Origin: Streptomyces cadmiisoli
GTDB taxonomy: Bacteria > Actinomycetota > Actinomycetes > Streptomycetales > Streptomycetaceae
Assembly: GCF_003261055.1 (NCBI RefSeq)
Contig: NZ_CP030073.1
Location: forward strand, 4,588,001 to 4,652,000
Length of the DNA stretch: 64,000 nucleotides
Direction: 5' to 3'
In this document: positions 21,420 through 30,024 of the stretch, piece after piece
Numbering within the stretch: the first letter of the stretch is position 1
Layout of the letters: each line of letters begins with the position of its first letter
The notes under the pieces: model-generated
Database searches by the model: none
What the model saw: only the letters and a program-made list of their open reading frames with translations
Told to the model about the DNA's origin: nothing
Made by a program: the position numbers and the translations under genes

Positions 21420-22388
21420 TCAGGGGCGTGTGTACGACTCTTGGAGCAGCACCTTGGCGGTGGTCGACGACTGATCCACACACGTTGCATCGACGATGTA
21501 GGCGGTGACTCGCGCGGGGTTCGTGGTGTCCGGCACAACCACGAGCAGAGCCTTCGTCCCCTCGTAGACCCCGGACTCGCTCGCCAGCGCGGTCCGAGTG
21601 CGTTCGATGCTGTTCTGGACGCACTCCGGGACCTGGACCGGCGGCTGCTTGAAAATGCGGTTGCGGTCGTTGCCCGGGGCGGACTCGACGTTCAGCTCGT
21701 CCGGGGTGCGAGACCCGCTCCCGGAGCTCTGCCCCTTGGCGAGGAGATCGGCGACCTGCTGCTCCAGCCCGCCCTTGGAGAACGTGTCGGACGAGCTGGA
21801 CTGCTGATGTGCCGTGGTCCCGGGCTCCGACCCGGTCAGCGACGACACCAGTACGGAACCCAGCCCGAGAGCGGCAGCAGAGAACACTGCCCCCAGGACG
21901 ACCGCCCTGCGGCGTCCTCCACGCTTGCGGTCCTTGCGGCCCGGACCCGTCGTGGAAGTGCGTGCGCGACCCGAGGGCCGATCCCCGGCTACCGATGTTT
22001 CACGTGAAACATGCGTGTCGACGTCCGGGTCGGAGACGCCCGGGGCTGTCTCGGCGGAAGCGACGCCCTTCGGTCCACTCGATGCGGTGGCGTCCACGTG
22101 ATCGGGTCCGACGTCGAGCCCGTCGAGGGCGGTGGCATTGAGCAGCGCCTCCGCGGCGAGAGCGGCGTCGATCCTTTCAGCGACGTCGTCCGGCATACGC
22201 GACGGGCCCGGCAGGGTCCCCAGCAGCCCTCGGATCTCCTCGAGAGACGCGAGGACATCGGCACAGAGCTCGCACGCGTCGAGATGCCGTCGTACATCCG
22301 CGGTCCGGGACGGGGGGAGCAGGCCCTCGGTGAGGTCGGAGATCTCCATGACGTCCGGGTGCCCGGCCGTGTCCGTCGTGGATGTCAC
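21420..22388 (-). CDS. Anti-sigma factor, ZAS type, single membrane span
   Basis: 322 residues from a GTG that overlaps the sigM stop by four bases, so it is the likely partner of SigM. The ZAS zinc motif H-x3-C-x2-C is at His35, Cys39 and Cys42 (RRHLDACELC). A basic stretch and one membrane segment follow at about 162-184. The ~140 residues beyond form an extracellular domain with two cysteines (VPECVQ and DATCVDQ). The linker holds VSRET at 127-131, encoded by a parS site. The sensed signal is unknown. Confidence 0.85.
   Translation of the reverse strand: MTSTTDTAGHPDVMEISDLTEGLLPPSRTADVRRHLDACELCADVLASLEEIRGLLGTLPGPSRMPDDVAERIDAALAAEALLNATALDGLDVGPDHVDATASSGPKGVASAETAPGVSDPDVDTHVSRETSVAGDRPSGRARTSTTGPGRKDRKRGGRRRAVVLGAVFSAAALGLGSVLVSSLTGSEPGTTAHQQSSSSDTFSKGGLEQQVADLLAKGQSSGSGSRTPDELNVESAPGNDRNRIFKQPPVQVPECVQNSIERTRTALASESGVYEGTKALLVVVPDTTNPARVTAYIVDATCVDQSSTTAKVLLQESYTRP
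21996..22011. promoter_or_regulatory. parS: parS site 5 (inside the anti-sigma factor gene)
   Basis: TGTTTCACGTGAAACA sits within an 18-bp palindrome in the linker-coding part of the gene. It is read as VSRET although the gene is on the opposite strand from parAB. Confidence 0.95.
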
Positions 22389-23110
22389 GCTCGCCCACCT
22401 CCGCCCTTCACAGCAGCTGAATCGCTTGGCCCTGCGCCCCGCGGACCCGTGTCGTGCGGTTCCGCTGCCGGTGGGACGGATGTCCCCTGCGCCCGGTTCC
22501 GTCCCGCGGCGGACTCTGTTCCGTCACCGCGCTTTTCCGGACGCAGATGGGTGAGCAACGGAAGGAGTCTGGCTCTGCCTCGCGCACAGCGACTCTTCAC
22601 CGTCCCCGTCGGCACATCGAGGATGCGGGCGGCTTCGGCGACCGGGTAGCCCTGCATGTCGACGAGGACGAGAGCGGCGCGCTGATCGTGCGGGAGCGTG
22701 CCGAGCGCTTCCAGGAGCTGACGGTGGAGGTCGTTGCGCTCGGCGGGCGCCGACGCCGACTCGTGCGGCTCCAGCAGCTGCTCCAGGCGCTCGGTGTCGT
22801 CGACCGGAGAGGTCTTCCGGGACGCCGCCTTGCGCGCCCGGTCGAGGCAGGCGTTCACCGTGATCCGGTGCAGCCAGGTCGTGACCGCCGACTGTCCTCG
22901 GAAGGTGTGGGCGGCCCGGTAGGCGGATACGAGCGCGTCCTGGACGGCGTCGGCGGCCTCTTCGCGATCCCCCAGGGTGCGCAGCGCGACCGCCCAGAGC
23001 CGGTCGCGGTGCCGTCGGACGATCTCACCGAAGGCGTCGGGATCGCCCTCCACATGGCGGGCGAGCAGATCCTGATCGCTGGCCGCGTCGTACCCGGCGC
23101 CTTCCACCAT
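22385..23110 (-). CDS. sigM: ECF RNA polymerase sigma factor SigM
   Basis: 241 residues. Region 2 is at about 20-95 (DAFGEIVRRHRDRLWAVALRTLGDREEAADAVQDALV...) and region 4 at about 135-182, with the helix-turn-helix VAEAARILDVPTGTVKSRCARGR. A ~55-residue Pro/Gly-rich tail follows region 4, longer than in typical ECF factors. The name rests on position (between trxB and the murJ cluster, as in Streptomyces and Mycobacterium) and on the coupled anti-sigma gene. Confidence 0.9.
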   Translation of the reverse strand: MVEGAGYDAASDQDLLARHVEGDPDAFGEIVRRHRDRLWAVALRTLGDREEAADAVQDALVSAYRAAHTFRGQSAVTTWLHRITVNACLDRARKAASRKTSPVDDTERLEQLLEPHESASAPAERNDLHRQLLEALGTLPHDQRAALVLVDMQGYPVAEAARILDVPTGTVKSRCARGRARLLPLLTHLRPEKRGDGTESAAGRNRAQGTSVPPAAEPHDTGPRGAGPSDSAAVKGGGGRA

Positions 23111-23138
23111 CGGGACCCCCTCCCTCTTCGGTGAGACG

Positions 23139-24884
23139 TCAGCCCTTGAACTTCACGTCGGTGAGGGCCTGCTTGTAGCCCGGGTCGCTGTATGCGTCAC
23201 CGCCGGCGTGCGGCAGCGCGGTGAACCACACGAGCACGTACCGGGTCTTCACCGGCTTGGTGGCCTTCACCGTTGCGGAGGTGCCCGAGGTCGTGACAGT
23301 ACCCATCTTCTGCATCGAGCTGATGGGAGTGGACGAACTCATCGAGTCGGTCGCGTACAGGCTGACCGTGGTGTGGTCGCCCGCGAAGCCCAGCCCTATC
23401 GACGCGGACGCCACGGTCTGCTCCGAGCCCAGGTCGTAGACGATGCCGACGCCGGGTTTGAAGGCGGGGTTCATCTCGGGACCGTCGCGGAAGCTCAGCG
23501 TGCGCCAGTAGGTCGAGCTGTCACTGTCGTACGTCTTGGACACGTCCTCCGGAGCCTGGGTGGACCCCTTGGCGACGTATTCCTGCGCGCCCGCGACAGT
23601 GATCGGCTTCGCCGGCTTGGGTGCGTCCTGGCTCTTGTCGTTCTCGTCCGTCGTCTGCGTCTTGTTGGTGTCGTCGGTCTGGCTGCCGCGCTCCATCAGG
23701 GCGTCCGCGAGCTGCCAGCTGCCGAGGCCGAGCGCGGCGATCAGGAGGGCCGAGACGGACCACTTCAGCGCCTTGCCGGTACGGCTCTGCAACGGCGGGG
23801 GCGGAGAGGGCACCTGCTGGGTGGCGCGAGACGATGCCGGGCGGCCGTACGTGCCCTGCTGGTACGTCGTGCGCTGGTACTCCGGAGGGGCGGTGAACGC
23901 GGGCTCCGGCGGGCGGATGCGGGGCATCTCGCCGATCGCCTTCACCAGCTCCTCCGGCGTGGTGCAGGGGGACTCGTGCCGGGAGGCGGTCGCGCCGTCG
24001 TTGGCGAGCGCGCGCATGGCGAGCTCCGACAGGCCGCGGTGGACGCCGGCACGCACCTGGTCCGGGGCGATGAGACCGACGTCCTTGGGCAGCCCGGCCA
24101 GTCCGTAGGCGTCGCTCTCGTACGGCCAGCGCTGGGTCAGCGAGGCGTACAGCAGTGCGCCGACCGCCTCCGTGTCGGTGCGCTGCGGGGTGTCGGAACT
24201 GATCCCGCGCAGCGCGGCGTTGACGGCGAGGCCGCGGATGCGCCACTGGCCGCTGGAGGTGCGCAGGACGGCGTTGGGGTTCAGCCGAAGATGCGCGAGG
24301 CCCTCACGGTGGGCCGCCGCCATGGCCGAGGAGACCTGGCTGACCATGTGGTAGGCGTCGTGCGGCTCCAGGGGCCCCGAGGAGAGCAGCGTGGTCAGTT
24401 CCGTGGCGTCCGGCAGCCACTCGTGGACGACGTACACGACGTCGTTCTCCTCGACGGCGTCGAGGACCTGGACGAAGCGGGGGTCGCCCAGGAGGGCGGA
24501 CGAGCGGGCGGCGGCCAGGACCGAACGGGCCCGGGCATGGTCCGCCGGCAGGACGTGGACGCCCACCGCCCGTCGCAGTTTCTCGTCGACCGCACGCCAA
24601 CTGCTGAATCCGTCCAGACGGGTGACGCAGTCCTCGAGTCGGTAGCGTCTGGCGAGTTTGTGCCCGCTGTGCAACTCGGGCGTCGAAGCCTTCGGTCCGG
24701 GACTCTCGGTCCCACTGCTTCCCTGTGCCTCGTCGCGCTCCGTGTCCCGCTCCCGGTTGTTGGCCACCCCGTCGGCCGTGGACTGGTCCGCCTTGGCGGT
24801 CAGCGGCTCGTCGCCGCTGTTGTCTGCCACGTCGACGGCAGCCGTGCTCCGTTCCGCCACCGTCGTTCCTGCCTCCCCATCCAT
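23139..24884 (-). CDS. Membrane-anchored pseudokinase with extracellular beta domain
   Basis: 581 residues from an ATG at 24884; a GTG at 24962 would add 26. The kinase-like domain (about 70-340) lacks catalytic residues: the HRD motif reads HLRLNPN, the DFG position reads IRGLAV, and the VAIK lysine is missing (AVGVHVL). A membrane span (SALLIAALGLGSWQLADALM) is followed by a ~160-residue outer domain resembling the carbohydrate-binding-like domain of mycobacterial MviN. In M. tuberculosis pseudokinase and MurJ are one protein; here they are separate adjacent genes. A scaffold role in peptidoglycan precursor export is inferred. Confidence 0.85.
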   Translation of the reverse strand: MDGEAGTTVAERSTAAVDVADNSGDEPLTAKADQSTADGVANNRERDTERDEAQGSSGTESPGPKASTPELHSGHKLARRYRLEDCVTRLDGFSSWRAVDEKLRRAVGVHVLPADHARARSVLAAARSSALLGDPRFVQVLDAVEENDVVYVVHEWLPDATELTTLLSSGPLEPHDAYHMVSQVSSAMAAAHREGLAHLRLNPNAVLRTSSGQWRIRGLAVNAALRGISSDTPQRTDTEAVGALLYASLTQRWPYESDAYGLAGLPKDVGLIAPDQVRAGVHRGLSELAMRALANDGATASRHESPCTTPEELVKAIGEMPRIRPPEPAFTAPPEYQRTTYQQGTYGRPASSRATQQVPSPPPPLQSRTGKALKWSVSALLIAALGLGSWQLADALMERGSQTDDTNKTQTTDENDKSQDAPKPAKPITVAGAQEYVAKGSTQAPEDVSKTYDSDSSTYWRTLSFRDGPEMNPAFKPGVGIVYDLGSEQTVASASIGLGFAGDHTTVSLYATDSMSSSTPISSMQKMGTVTTSGTSATVKATKPVKTRYVLVWFTALPHAGGDAYSDPGYKQALTDVKFKG

Positions 24885-24999
24885 CGCGCGCCGTACGACT
24901 CCGTTGCGCGCCGTCCGACGCCGAAACCAATTGTGCCCACAGTCCGCCGCTATGCACGACACGCGGCGGCGGATGATGGTTGTGCGCGTACCCCCTGAT

Positions 25000-27318
25000 T
25001 CAGCGGCCCAGACGTCCGCGGACCATGCCGACGAGCGAGTTCAGCTCCTCGATCCGCATCCGGCGGGCGGCGATGTAGAACGTGCCCAGCAGCACGACAC
25101 CGCCGGCCAGCAGGGCGGCGGAGGAACCGGCGACGCCTTGGCCGAGGACCAGGGTCACGCCGTAGCAGGCCGCACCGCCGACCAGCGCGGCCGGGAGCGA
25201 GGCGATGCTCAGGCGCGTGTACGTGCGCCGTACCCGGCCGCCGTCGAGGTCACCGCCCAGCCGCTTGCGCAGGCGGCGCCAGGCGACGCCTACTCCGATC
25301 GCGTACGCGATGCCGTAGGAGGCGGCCATGCCGACGACCGCCCAGCGGGACGGCACCAGGAAGAAGCACAGGGCCGAGGCGCCGGCGTTGACGGCGGCCA
25401 CGATGACCGTGTTGTAGAACGGGGTGCGGGTGTCCTCGTACGCGTAGAAGGCGCGCAGGACGACGTACTGCACGGAGTACGGGATCAGGCCGAGTCCGAA
25501 GGCCATCAGCATGAAGCCCATGTTGGTGGCCGCGCTGGTGCCGGAGGTGCCGAACATCAGCGTGCACATCGGGATGCCGAGCGCGAGGAATCCGAAGGCG
25601 ATCGGCACGATGGCGACTGCCGTCGTCCGCAGACCCTGGGAGATGTCGTCGCGCACGGCGCCGGCGTCGTCCTCCGCCGCGGAGCGTGCGAGCCGGGGCA
25701 GCAGCGCGGCCATCAGGGAGACGGTGATGATGGCCTGGGGCAGGCCCCAGATCAGTTGGGCGTTGGCGTAGGCGGCGAAGCCCGTGCCGTCGACCGGCGA
25801 GTCCTTGCCCGCCGCGGTGGAGAGCTGGGACACCACGATCGCGCCCGCCTGGTTCGCGAGGACGAACAGGACGGTCCACTTGGCGAGCGTCACGGCCTTG
25901 CCGAGGCCGTGGCCCTTCCAGTCGAAGCGGAGCCGCGGCCGGAAGCCGGTCTCGCGCAGGTACGGGATCATCGCCAGGGCCTGCACGACGAGGCCGAGCA
26001 GAACGCCGATGCCGAGGAGCCGTTGACCCTCCGGCGGGATGTTCGTGACCGTCATGCCCGAGTGCTCGGCGGTCCCGTAGACCCAGAGGAACATGGCGAG
26101 CGTGACGATGATGACGATGTTGTTCAGGACCGGAGTCCACATCATCGCGCCGAAGCGGCCACGGGCGTTGAGGATCTGACCCATCACCACATGGATGCCC
26201 ATGAAGAAGATCGTGGGCAGGAAGTAGCGGACGAAGGTGACGCCGACCTCGTTGGCGGCGGGGTCACTGGCGACCGCGTCCGACAGCATGCGGATGAGAA
26301 GCGGCGCGCCGAGGACGGCGAGCACGGTGAGCGTGCCCAGTGCCACCATGACCAATGTCAGAAGCCGGTTCGCGTAGGCCTCGCCGCCGTCCTCGTCCTC
26401 CTTCATGGCCCGGACGAGCTGCGGCACGAAGACGGAGTTGAGTCCACCGCCGACCGTCAGGATGTAGATCATGGTCGGTAGCTGGTACGCGACCTGGAAG
26501 GTGTCACCGAGCAGACCGACGCCGAGGGCCGACACGATCATGGCCGACCGGACGAACCCCGTGATGCGGGAGACCATCGTGCCCGCCGCCATCACCGCGC
26601 TCGACTTCAGCAGGCCGGCCGCGCGGCCGCCCTTCTTCGCCGTGGTGGCGGAGCCGCGAGCGGGCGCGGGTGTCTCCTCCTGCGCAGGTGGCGCCGTGGG
26701 CGCGGATGCCTGATACGTCTGCGGCGTCCCGGCACCGCCGTACGGCCCGGCCGCGGCGTTCGGCGCGCCGTACTGACCGGCCGGCACCCGGTCCATGGCG
26801 GGTGCGGCGGTCGGTCCCGGTACGGCCGGGTGACCGGTCGCCGGGTTGACGGCGCCCTGCTGCTGGTCCCGGAAGAGGTGCGCGAAGGCGTCCGGCTCGT
26901 GGCGCTCGCCGCCGGCCTGCGCCACCAGGTCGTCGACACCCACGTACTGCGTCGTACGGGGGTCGTCGCCGTAGGGCAGGTACTGCGTGGGGCCCGACGG
27001 CTCGGGTGGCGGCGTCTGGGCCCAGACCCGCGGGTCGGGCGCGTACGGCGACTGGGGCGGCTGGGCGTACAGCTGCTGCGGCGACTGGTACGTGCCCGGG
27101 GGCGGCGGCGGGTGCGCGGCCCGGTCGTAGAGCGCCTCGGACACCGGGTCCTGGGCCGCGAGGTCCTGGTCCCGGTAGGGGTCCTGATCGTAGGCGTCCT
27201 GGAGATACATGTCCGCGGGGTGCTGCGGCGGTACCTGGCCCGGCTCCGGCGGCGGGCCCTCGGGGCGACCCGAGCTGCCCGCGGCCTGGCCGCGGTCACC
27301 GTCGTACGGCGCGTTCAT
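25000..27318 (-). CDS. murJ: Lipid II flippase MurJ (MviN)
   Basis: 772 residues. A ~230-residue Pro/Gln/Tyr-rich, disordered cytoplasmic N-terminus precedes a MATE/MOP-type membrane domain beginning at LLKSSAVMAAGTMVSRITGFVRSAMI with about 14 spans. Conserved residues are visible, for example FVPQLVRAM and the GQILNARGRFGAMMW loop. It moves lipid II across the membrane for wall synthesis. It lies 43 bases after the DUF6049 gene and 115 bases before the pseudokinase start, so an operon is likely. Confidence 0.95.
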   Translation of the reverse strand: MNAPYDGDRGQAAGSSGRPEGPPPEPGQVPPQHPADMYLQDAYDQDPYRDQDLAAQDPVSEALYDRAAHPPPPPGTYQSPQQLYAQPPQSPYAPDPRVWAQTPPPEPSGPTQYLPYGDDPRTTQYVGVDDLVAQAGGERHEPDAFAHLFRDQQQGAVNPATGHPAVPGPTAAPAMDRVPAGQYGAPNAAAGPYGGAGTPQTYQASAPTAPPAQEETPAPARGSATTAKKGGRAAGLLKSSAVMAAGTMVSRITGFVRSAMIVSALGVGLLGDTFQVAYQLPTMIYILTVGGGLNSVFVPQLVRAMKEDEDGGEAYANRLLTLVMVALGTLTVLAVLGAPLLIRMLSDAVASDPAANEVGVTFVRYFLPTIFFMGIHVVMGQILNARGRFGAMMWTPVLNNIVIIVTLAMFLWVYGTAEHSGMTVTNIPPEGQRLLGIGVLLGLVVQALAMIPYLRETGFRPRLRFDWKGHGLGKAVTLAKWTVLFVLANQAGAIVVSQLSTAAGKDSPVDGTGFAAYANAQLIWGLPQAIITVSLMAALLPRLARSAAEDDAGAVRDDISQGLRTTAVAIVPIAFGFLALGIPMCTLMFGTSGTSAATNMGFMLMAFGLGLIPYSVQYVVLRAFYAYEDTRTPFYNTVIVAAVNAGASALCFFLVPSRWAVVGMAASYGIAYAIGVGVAWRRLRKRLGGDLDGGRVRRTYTRLSIASLPAALVGGAACYGVTLVLGQGVAGSSAALLAGGVVLLGTFYIAARRMRIEELNSLVGMVRGRLGR

Positions 27319-27361
27319 GGTTACCCCACCTCATCGTCCCGGGCCCACCGGCCACGACATG

Positions 27362-29770
27362 TCAACGGTCCACTCTCTCACCCGTCCCGGACGGGTCCGC
27401 GTTTTCCGTTGGGGTGTCCGGTGTCGGGTCACTCGGCTGCTTCGGGTCGTCTGCCCCGAGCAGGGTGCCGGACTCCTCCTTGAGACGGTCGCCGGGGCCT
27501 TGCGGGTTCTGCGAGGCGGCCGTGGAACCGTCCCCGGCATCCGGGTCGCCGGTGCCGGCCAGGTCGTCCTCCTCGGCCTCCCGGGCGGCCGCACGCTTGC
27601 GCTGGGTGTACATCCGGAAGCCGGCGAGGACGAGCAGCAGCACGCCGCCGCCGATGACCAGCATCACCGTGGCGGTGATCTCGGTGACCTTGACGTCGAA
27701 GGTGACGGGCGCGCCGTAGGCCTGGCCGTCCTCGGTGAACAACTGGGCCACCACGGTCACCCGGCCGTTGGCGTTGGCGGAGGTGGTGAACTTCACCGAC
27801 TGGCTGTGGCCGCCGGAGACGGTGACGGGCTGCTCCGAGTAGGCCTTGCCGCCGATCTCCAGACGGGTCGGGCTGGTCGAGGTGAGCCTAAGCACCAGCC
27901 GGTCCACGCCCTGGACCAGGTTGTTCTGCACGGTCACCGGGATGATGGCGCTGCGGCCGGAGAGCTTCGTCTCCGACTTGTCGATCAGGATGACCTGGTC
28001 GGTCAGCACGTCGAGATACGTCTCCACACCGTCGCGGAAGTTCCGCGCCTGGACGACCCGGCCCCGCCACGACGTGGACATCTCACGGTTTATGGCCCGC
28101 CCGAAGGGAGTCACCACCCGGGACTGGTCGCTGAGGATCACCTTGAAGCCGTCGAGCTTCTTCTGCGTCTGCGCGATCTGTTCGAAGGCCCTGCGGGACA
28201 GTTCCTGCTTGCGCAGCCCGGACGGATAGTCCGCCGACGACGGCACCTTCCTGGTCGCGCCGGCGTCCGGCTTGGCCTTGGCGGCCGCGGAGAGCCCCTG
28301 CGCCTCGCTCCAGCCACCGTTCTGCAGGGCCGCGACCGCCTCGGCCATCGCTCGGGCCTCGCTGGCGGTGGCCGTGCGCTGCGGAGCGACCACGATGCTC
28401 CGCTGCTGATCCGTCTGCAGGTTCAGCGCGAGGCTCTGCGCGAGGAACTTCTGCACGGCGAGGGTCTTGCTGGACGCCTTCGTCAGATCGCCCTGGAACG
28501 CCGTGGACAGCCGCGCGTCAGCGACCACCGCCGTGGTGCCGCCGCCGATGGGACGGGCCGCGGACGGCGTGTACGGCAGCCCGCCGGTCTCCTCCAGGCT
28601 GTCGCTTCGCGTGATCACCTTGTCGGCGCCGGCGGAGGTGGCGACCTTCACGATCGACGGGTCCACGGCGCCGTCCACGGGCCAGGCGAACTCCGTGTTC
28701 GGTGTGACGTGGAGCACGGTCCGCACCGTGAGGGCGGCGACATCGGTGGCTGCCTTGAGCTGGCCCAGCGAACCGGTGACGTCCGTGCCGTTGTGGGCGA
28801 GGGAAGCCAGATCCGGATCGGCGAAGGGCAGGGCGACGACCTCCTTGTTCGCCACCGCCTTCTGGAGCCCGGCCAGCCACTGTTTGGCGACCGCCTGCTG
28901 CGTACCGGCCGTGGTGGTGTCACCCTCGCCCTGGACCCGGTAGCCGCGGGTCATCGCGTCGACGGAGGCCAGGAGGTCCGGGTCGATGACCCAGGTCACG
29001 TCGAGTTCCCGGCCCAGGGAGACGAGCTGCTCCAGGCGTCCGCCGGGGGAGATCTCCTTGGCGAGGTCGTCGTTGAGGAAGACCGGGGTCTGCTGCTCGT
29101 TGGAGCCCGTCTCCGCCGTCATGTGGGCGGTGGACACCAGCGGCCACATGACCGTCGTCCGTGTCTTCGGGTCCGCTTCCTCGGGCTGCCACGGCAGGAA
29201 CGTCCGCTGGATGCCCAGCACCTGCTCCCAGGGCTGCGAGGCCGTCTCACCGGAGAGCGAGACCCCGATCTGGTAGACACCGCTTCCGCCGAGGTCCAGC
29301 TCGTCGACCGGGACGGAAATGCTGAAGCGCTGGGCGACGCCGGGGGTCAGCTCGGCGAACTCCTGCGAGAAGGAGTCGTCGACCGCCGTGCCGTCGACAC
29401 CGGGGGCGTAGTCCTTGTGCCTTGCCGCGCTGTCGATCTCCGACCGCGTATCGAGCTCGGAGCCCACTCGCAGGTCCACGTGCGCCTCGGTCACCGACTG
29501 CTTGCCGTTGTTGGTCACCGTGCCCGAGACGGTCACGGTGTCGCCCTCGCTCGGCGCGCTGGGGCTGAGCGAATCGAGCGCCACCGCCACCGTGCGGGAG
29601 GCAGAGGCCGTCTGTACGGAGGTCTCGGCCCCGGCATGCGCGGCTGAGGCGGTGGGCAGCTGCATCAGGCCCGCCAGCAGTGGCGCACTGGCCAGCAGAG
29701 CCGTGGTGCGCCTCATCCACCGGCGGGCAGGTGAGGGACTCGTCCCCTGGAAGTCTGCCGCCTCGGCCAC
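27362..29770 (-). CDS. Secreted/membrane-anchored DUF6049-type protein
   Basis: 802 residues from a GTG. A signal peptide (RRWMRRTTALLASAPLLAGLMQLPTASAAHA, about 17-47) precedes a large extracellular region with Ig/CARDB-like beta stretches (TVTVSGTVTNNGKQSVTEAHVDLRV). A C-terminal membrane span (VMLVIGGGVLLLVLAGFRMY) and an acidic cytoplasmic tail of about 75 residues complete it. It is conserved next to murJ in actinobacteria. The location suggests a wall-related role, but no enzyme motif is seen. Confidence 0.8.
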   Translation of the reverse strand: MAEAADFQGTSPSPARRWMRRTTALLASAPLLAGLMQLPTASAAHAGAETSVQTASASRTVAVALDSLSPSAPSEGDTVTVSGTVTNNGKQSVTEAHVDLRVGSELDTRSEIDSAARHKDYAPGVDGTAVDDSFSQEFAELTPGVAQRFSISVPVDELDLGGSGVYQIGVSLSGETASQPWEQVLGIQRTFLPWQPEEADPKTRTTVMWPLVSTAHMTAETGSNEQQTPVFLNDDLAKEISPGGRLEQLVSLGRELDVTWVIDPDLLASVDAMTRGYRVQGEGDTTTAGTQQAVAKQWLAGLQKAVANKEVVALPFADPDLASLAHNGTDVTGSLGQLKAATDVAALTVRTVLHVTPNTEFAWPVDGAVDPSIVKVATSAGADKVITRSDSLEETGGLPYTPSAARPIGGGTTAVVADARLSTAFQGDLTKASSKTLAVQKFLAQSLALNLQTDQQRSIVVAPQRTATASEARAMAEAVAALQNGGWSEAQGLSAAAKAKPDAGATRKVPSSADYPSGLRKQELSRRAFEQIAQTQKKLDGFKVILSDQSRVVTPFGRAINREMSTSWRGRVVQARNFRDGVETYLDVLTDQVILIDKSETKLSGRSAIIPVTVQNNLVQGVDRLVLRLTSTSPTRLEIGGKAYSEQPVTVSGGHSQSVKFTTSANANGRVTVVAQLFTEDGQAYGAPVTFDVKVTEITATVMLVIGGGVLLLVLAGFRMYTQRKRAAAREAEEDDLAGTGDPDAGDGSTAASQNPQGPGDRLKEESGTLLGADDPKQPSDPTPDTPTENADPSGTGERVDR

Positions 29771-30024
29771 GCGCTCGCCCGTCCCTCGTCGTCAGTGGTC
29801 GTCGGAATGTGCGTCCAGGCATGGTAACGATGTGCGCCGAGGGGAAGTGCCACGGACCGCCTTGCAAGATCGGGACAGCGGGCCCGCTGTCCCGTATGTG
29901 AGCCTATAAAGGGGAACGCTTCCGTACGTCGGGAGGGCAGGCCTTGTGCCCGTATCGGCGAGGGTGTTCGCGGGCGATTAATCGAGGCGCTCGCGGGCGT
30001 CCGGGCCACGTACCCTTTTCTGTT

